This document shows positions 60,541 through 64,000 of a DNA stretch of 64,000 bases, in pieces. This stretch comes from Algoriphagus antarcticus. Its GTDB lineage: Bacteria > Bacteroidota > Bacteroidia > Cytophagales > Cyclobacteriaceae. The notes under the pieces are model-generated. The model saw only the letters and a list, made by a program, of their open reading frames with translations, made no database searches and had not been told where the DNA came from. The translations under genes were made by a program, and so were the position numbers. The number at the start of each line of letters is the position of its first letter. Positions within the stretch are counted from its first letter, which is position 1. The stretch covers positions 1 through 64,000 of the forward strand of contig NZ_MSSW01000050.1 in NCBI RefSeq assembly GCF_002150685.1, in the 5' to 3' direction.

Positions 60541-62109
60541 TTAATCTACCACCAATTTATACGTAGGGTCTTCGATCACATTCACATCAATTATTTCGTC
60601 TGCATTTGCAAGAAGCTTTTTACAATCGGGACTCAGATGTTTCAAGTGTACTTTTTTACCGACTTTATGATAGCGCTCAGTCAATTTGTTCAACGCCTCA
60701 ATAGCAGACATATCCACAACACGACTTTCCTGGAAATCTATAATCACTTCTTTAGGGTCATTTAGCACGTCAAATTTCTCATTGAAAGCAGCAATGGAAC
60801 CGAAGAAAAGTGGACCAAACATCTCGTAGTGCTTCACGCCATTTGCATCGACATTCTTTCTAGCTCGGATTCTTTTTGCATTATCCCAAGAGAAAAACAA
60901 AGCTGCTAGAATAACACCGATCAAAACCGCCAAAGCCAAGTTGTGCAAGAATGCAGTAATCAACGTCACCAGCACCATCAAGAAAACATCTGATTTTGGC
61001 ATTTTGGTGAATGTGCGAAGACTGGCCCATTCGAATGTGCCAATAGAAACCATGATCATCAGGCCTGTAAGAGCTGCCATTGGTACTTGCTCGATCAGGC
61101 TAGAGCCAAACATGATGAATACTAAAAGCATCACTGCTGCCACAATTCCAGAAAGTCTTGCTCTGGCACCGGAAGAGATATTGATCAAACTCTGACCGAT
61201 CATCGCGCAGCCACCCATTCCTGAGAATACACCTGAAAGCATATTTGCGATTCCTTGTGCCACAGCCTCTTTATTTCCACGTCCGCGTGTTTCCGTGATT
61301 TCATCGATGATATTTAATGTCAACAAACTTTCAATTAAACCTACACCGGCTACGATAGCTGCATAAGGGAAAATGATCTGTAATGTTTCTAATGTCAAAG
61401 GAACAGACGGAAGGTGAAAAGGAGGGAAGCCACCTTGAATGCTGGCTATATCTCCTACCGTCTTTGTGTCGAGGTTCAAAAGGCTAACCAGTCCAAACAC
61501 AACGAGAATAGCTGTCAATGATGCAGGTACTGCTTTGGTTAACTTTGGTAAACCCCAAATGATTAACATAGTCAACAGTACCAATCCAAGTAAAACGTAA
61601 AGAGTCATGCCTGTCAACCAGGTGCCATCTCCACCTTTGAATTGATCCAATTGGGACATGAAAATGATAATTGCTAGTCCATTCACAAATCCAAAAATCA
61701 CAGGGTGAGGAACCAGACGCATCAGTTTTCCAAGTTTCAAAGCTCCGGCAGCTATCTGAATAATCCCTGCAAGCACCACTGCTGCGAACACATATTCTAC
61801 ACCATGGGTTGCGGCAAGCGTCACAATTACTACTGCGATAGCACCTGTAGCTCCCGAGATCATCCCAGGACGTCCTCCCAAAATGGAAGTCACAAGTCCC
61901 ATCATAAAGGCGGCATATAAGCCAGTAAGCGGAGAAAGTCCCGCGATCAAAGCAAATGCTACCGCTTCAGGAATAAGTGCCATGGCTACTGTCAGTCCAG
62001 AAAGAACTTCTGTCTTGTAGTCTACTTTTTGGCTGAAATTAAATAAGTTGAAGTATTGTCTCAAGGTATGAATAGGTTGGCCGACTGAGGTCGATGATGT
62101 TGAAAACAA
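60541..62109 (-). CDS. SulP-family anion transporter with STAS domain
   Basis: 522 residues: about ten to twelve membrane segments (about 30-400), with the SulP N-terminal signature GLTVAMALIPEAVAFALIAG (given here as 20 residues) and GPLTGLYAAFMMG-like SPLTGLYAAFMMGLVTSILG, and a C-terminal STAS domain (about 430-522, VDMSAIEALNKLTERY). Substrate may be sulfate, bicarbonate or another anion. A strong -7 box (TATCTTTG, 62114-62121) lies only 5 bases before the annotated ATG, so the transcript may be nearly leaderless or translation may start later, for example at a TTG about 16 codons in. Confidence 0.9.
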   Translation of the reverse strand: MFSTSSTSVGQPIHTLRQYFNLFNFSQKVDYKTEVLSGLTVAMALIPEAVAFALIAGLSPLTGLYAAFMMGLVTSILGGRPGMISGATGAIAVVIVTLAATHGVEYVFAAVVLAGIIQIAAGALKLGKLMRLVPHPVIFGFVNGLAIIIFMSQLDQFKGGDGTWLTGMTLYVLLGLVLLTMLIIWGLPKLTKAVPASLTAILVVFGLVSLLNLDTKTVGDIASIQGGFPPFHLPSVPLTLETLQIIFPYAAIVAGVGLIESLLTLNIIDEITETRGRGNKEAVAQGIANMLSGVFSGMGGCAMIGQSLINISSGARARLSGIVAAVMLLVFIMFGSSLIEQVPMAALTGLMIMVSIGTFEWASLRTFTKMPKSDVFLMVLVTLITAFLHNLALAVLIGVILAALFFSWDNAKRIRARKNVDANGVKHYEMFGPLFFGSIAAFNEKFDVLNDPKEVIIDFQESRVVDMSAIEALNKLTERYHKVGKKVHLKHLSPDCKKLLANADEIIDVNVIEDPTYKLVVD

Positions 62110-62113
62110 GCTA

Positions 62114-62121
62114 CAAAGATA
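62114..62121 (-). promoter_or_regulatory. Candidate -7 box for the SulP gene
   Basis: Minus-strand TATCTTTG matches TAnnTTTG but sits unusually close to the ATG. Confidence 0.4.
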
Positions 62122-62580
62122 GACAAAAAGCCGTATTCGGAATTTTATTTGGTGAGATAGCAGGGAAATCGCTTTAAAATTCTATAGTCAAATTCACCAT
62201 AAGCAAAATTGACTTCGATTGAGTGATAAATATTTTCTAATTTTCAATTGGAAATAGTGATCATGAAGGGATCTACCATTATTAGACATTGGTGAAACCT
62301 ATTGGTGAAAGAACACCCAACAACCCTGGAATGCTTAAGATTTTTGTTCGACAGCTTCACTTTCGTGGTGTTTGTGCGTCTCATTTATCCCCGCATTTCA
62401 TACAGGGCTATTCTTGGTTTGACTACTTCGTAGTCTTTTGATTGGGGTTGCTCGTCCTGTAGAGACGACTGAATTTTTCACGAAACGTTCCTACGGAACG
62501 TCGAACCAGTCATGTAGTTCATTGACTACCTACCAATTGTCCCCACGGAAGAAATATCCCTTCTTCCTCAAAAAAATAAT

Positions 62581-62620
62581 CGCGTCCTCTGCGAAAAACT
62601 CTACGTTCCCTGCGGTTAAA
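62581..62620 (+). repeat. CTCTGCG...CCTGCGGTTAAA repeat, copy 3
   Basis: CCTCTGCGAAAAACTC...CCCTGCGGTTAAA; related to copies at 13853 and 60487. Confidence 0.6.
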
Positions 62621-62622
62621 AA

Positions 62623-62656
62623 GCAAAAAAAAGGGTAGCCAGTCGGCTACCCTTTT
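62623..62656 (-). terminator. Terminator after the DUF6600 gene
   Basis: AAAAGGGTAGCC (62629-62640) pairs perfectly with GGCTACCCTTTT (62645-62656), loop AGTC. On the minus strand a run of eight T follows. Confidence 0.92.
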
Positions 62657-62675
62657 GAATTGGTTTAGTTTAAAT

Positions 62676-64000
62676 CTAATTATTCCCTCTCGTTCTGGAA
62701 CTACTTCTTGAAGTTGAACTGCCTGATGATGATCTCGAAGTAGAGGCTGGAGCTTTTCTTGATTCAGATGAGCTTTTTACCTGCGGAGTAGATCGGCTAG
62801 GAGCTGGTTGTGCTTGTCTAGTCTGAGTACTACGAGCTGGGCTGCTCTTTGCTGCTGGACTCGGAGACTGCGACCTTGAAGGAGCAGTCTGAGTTCTACT
62901 TGGAGTCGAACGCTGCGCCGGAGCAGATTGAGTTCTGGATGGAGTCGACCTTTGAGTAGAAGCTGGACTCTGCGTTCTAGCCGGAGTCGATCTAGTCTGA
63001 CTTTGTGTGCTACTTTCTGGTCTTGCAGCAGGTGTCGAGGATCTGGTTTCACTACTTCTAGAATTGGTAGAAGTCCCTTGGCTTTGACGACTTGGAGTAG
63101 AAGTTCTGGTTTGAGCGCCTGAAGATGGTCTTGTGTCAAAGCTACCTCCCCTTGAAGTAGGAGTGGTAGATCTTACACCTGAATTCTCAGATCGATTTGG
63201 AGTATTTGCTCTGTCTGTTGATCTTACAGATCCTGAGGAAGTACTTGCTGAACGTCCTGATACAGATTCTGATCTACTATTTACTCTATCAGGGTGTGTT
63301 CTATTTTCTCCTGAAGAAAGTACTCTAGAAGGTCTAGCTCCGGTAGTGGTTCCTCTTGCACTTTGCAAATCAGGTCTGTAGGCTCTTACTGCATTTCTTG
63401 AGGCGACGGTTCTTCCAGGTGTACTACTATTCTCTATTCTACGCTCAGGATAAGATCTGTTTGTCACTCGCTCCACATCTCTTCGACCTGGACCACTATA
63501 GTATGTATTGTTGTTGTATACAACTGTGTTGTTAATGATAGTTGTGTTGTTATAAATGTTAACTCTTCTGCCTCTAGGGACATAGTAATTATAGACATTC
63601 GCGTAGGCGAATCTTCTCTGAGGTACAAACAACCAGTAAGATGCAGGGATATTCACTCTAAAATTTATGGAGAATCCAGGCCCCATCGGTGCCCAGCCAT
63701 AATATCCGCCTCCTGATCTCCAGTCTACCCAAGCTGGTCCCCAATTGTAATCAGGAATCCATGCCCAGCTCTGATAATTGTCGTCAAAATACCATCTACC
63801 GTAGTGGAAAGTAGCCCAACCCCAATCGTAATCGGAAACCCAGGTATTGCCGTAGCCAGTCATTACCCAATGTCCGTTAGTTCCGTAAGGATGGAAATCT
63901 TCATAGACTGCCGGTAGCCATACATAGCCATGTCGACCGTCTTTCACCCAATCTCCATAAGGCATCAATTCATCGTAGAAAACCTGAAATGAAACTCCAC
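62676..64000 (-). CDS. DUF6600-type protein with Ser/Thr/Arg/Pro-rich tail (5' end outside window)
   Basis: The frame stays open to the window edge: before the first internal ATG it reads VSFQVFYDELMPYGDW, so the true start lies beyond 64000 and at least 441 residues are visible. The first 120 visible residues are rich in Trp/Tyr/Gly (GYVWLPAVYEDFHPYG, WGWATFHYGRWYFDD, WAWIPDYNWGPAWVDWR), the DUF6600 pattern of envelope proteins. A region with NNTTIINNTVVYNNNTYY follows, then about 245 residues of basic low-complexity sequence with repeated STPSRTQ-like units. Probably exported; function unknown. Confidence 0.82.
   Translation of the reverse strand, partial: GVSFQVFYDELMPYGDWVKDGRHGYVWLPAVYEDFHPYGTNGHWVMTGYGNTWVSDYDWGWATFHYGRWYFDDNYQSWAWIPDYNWGPAWVDWRSGGGYYGWAPMGPGFSINFRVNIPASYWLFVPQRRFAYANVYNYYVPRGRRVNIYNNTTIINNTVVYNNNTYYSGPGRRDVERVTNRSYPERRIENSSTPGRTVASRNAVRAYRPDLQSARGTTTGARPSRVLSSGENRTHPDRVNSRSESVSGRSASTSSGSVRSTDRANTPNRSENSGVRSTTPTSRGGSFDTRPSSGAQTRTSTPSRQSQGTSTNSRSSETRSSTPAARPESSTQSQTRSTPARTQSPASTQRSTPSRTQSAPAQRSTPSRTQTAPSRSQSPSPAAKSSPARSTQTRQAQPAPSRSTPQVKSSSESRKAPASTSRSSSGSSTSRSSSRTRGNN

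Larger units (their letters stand above)
62110..62675. other. Intergenic region with decayed repeats
   Basis: 566 bases between two minus-strand genes, without a convincing gene; a frame at 62438-62638 runs over repeats and is not called. It holds CCCCGCATTTCATACAGGGC (62389-62408), palindromes GACTAC-TTC-GTAGTC (62421-62435) and ACGTTCC-TAC-GGAACGT (62485-62501), copy 3 of the CTCTGCG repeat, and a terminator at its left-strand end. Confidence 0.55.

Noticed and set aside
62438..62638. Possible 66-residue gene between sulP and the DUF6600 gene
   Set aside because: It spans palindromes and a repeat copy and ends in the terminator, so it is a chance open frame.
1..64000. tRNA genes
   Set aside because: I looked for cloverleaf patterns in the intergenic gaps and found none that I could support.

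Overview
The window looks like a chromosome segment of a Bacteroidota member. The most likely home is order Cytophagales, close to the Cyclobacteriaceae/Algoriphagus type; this placement is inferred from gene content, not computed. The signs are a SusC/SusD outer-membrane pair, promoters of the Bacteroidota type (TTTG, about 19 bases, TAnnTTTG), the gene orders rplM-rpsI-rpsB-tsf and pheT-coiled coil-zapA-rny, and families typical of the phylum (DUF349, DUF1684, DUF2795, DUF3108, DUF4861, DUF6600).

Layout. 1-10.9 kb is housekeeping: ribosomal proteins and EF-Ts, a pseudouridine synthase, a PhoR/PhoB-like two-component pair, a DUF3108 protein, recA, a MacB-like permease, queA and ispD. 11-13.6 kb holds a LiaF-like membrane protein followed by a LytS/LytTR two-component pair. 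13.9-18.9 kb has DUF2795 and DUF349 proteins, the ABC-F protein EttA and a membrane metallophosphoesterase. 19.3-25.1 kb is more accessory: an operon of very small membrane proteins with a broken member, two AAA/DUF4143 ATPases each preceded by repeated palindromic motifs, an aminotransferase, and a four-helix-bundle gene inside inverted repeats. 25.1-34 kb returns to core genes (S1/P1-like nuclease, rpsT, radC, pheT, zapA, rny, an MtfA-like peptidase).

34-52.8 kb is a uronate-utilisation locus. A minus-strand set reads susC, susD, GH88 unsaturated glucuronyl hydrolase, DUF4861, kduI, kduD, lacI-type regulator, tagaturonate reductase. Next to it are a VOC protein, two oxidoreductases, altronate dehydratase and a complete TRAP transporter. 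Three CAATCGATTG-cored palindromes lie just upstream of susC, the VOC gene and uxaA and probably are the operators of the LacI-type protein. The genes fit uptake of unsaturated uronate oligosaccharides, release of the unsaturated sugar, and conversion of 4-deoxy-ketouronates and tagaturonate towards 2-keto-3-deoxygluconate. No polysaccharide lyase, uronate isomerase, KDG kinase or KDPG aldolase is in the window.

52.9-64 kb carries a toxin-antitoxin pair, a second ABC-F protein, sucD, a soluble receiver-kinase hybrid followed by a LolD/FtsX-type ABC exporter and a DUF3299-like secreted protein, a SulP transporter, and a DUF6600 protein cut by the window end.

The most interesting unexplained signal is a short structured element seen four times, always on the coding strand directly before a start codon (DUF1684 gene, pheT, TRAP dctP, DUF3299-like gene). 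It has an invariant TGAAATCGAGC, a variable hairpin-bearing insert, an invariant GCGAGATT, and in three of the four copies 32-33 bases to the AUG. It looks like an undescribed cis-regulatory RNA leader.
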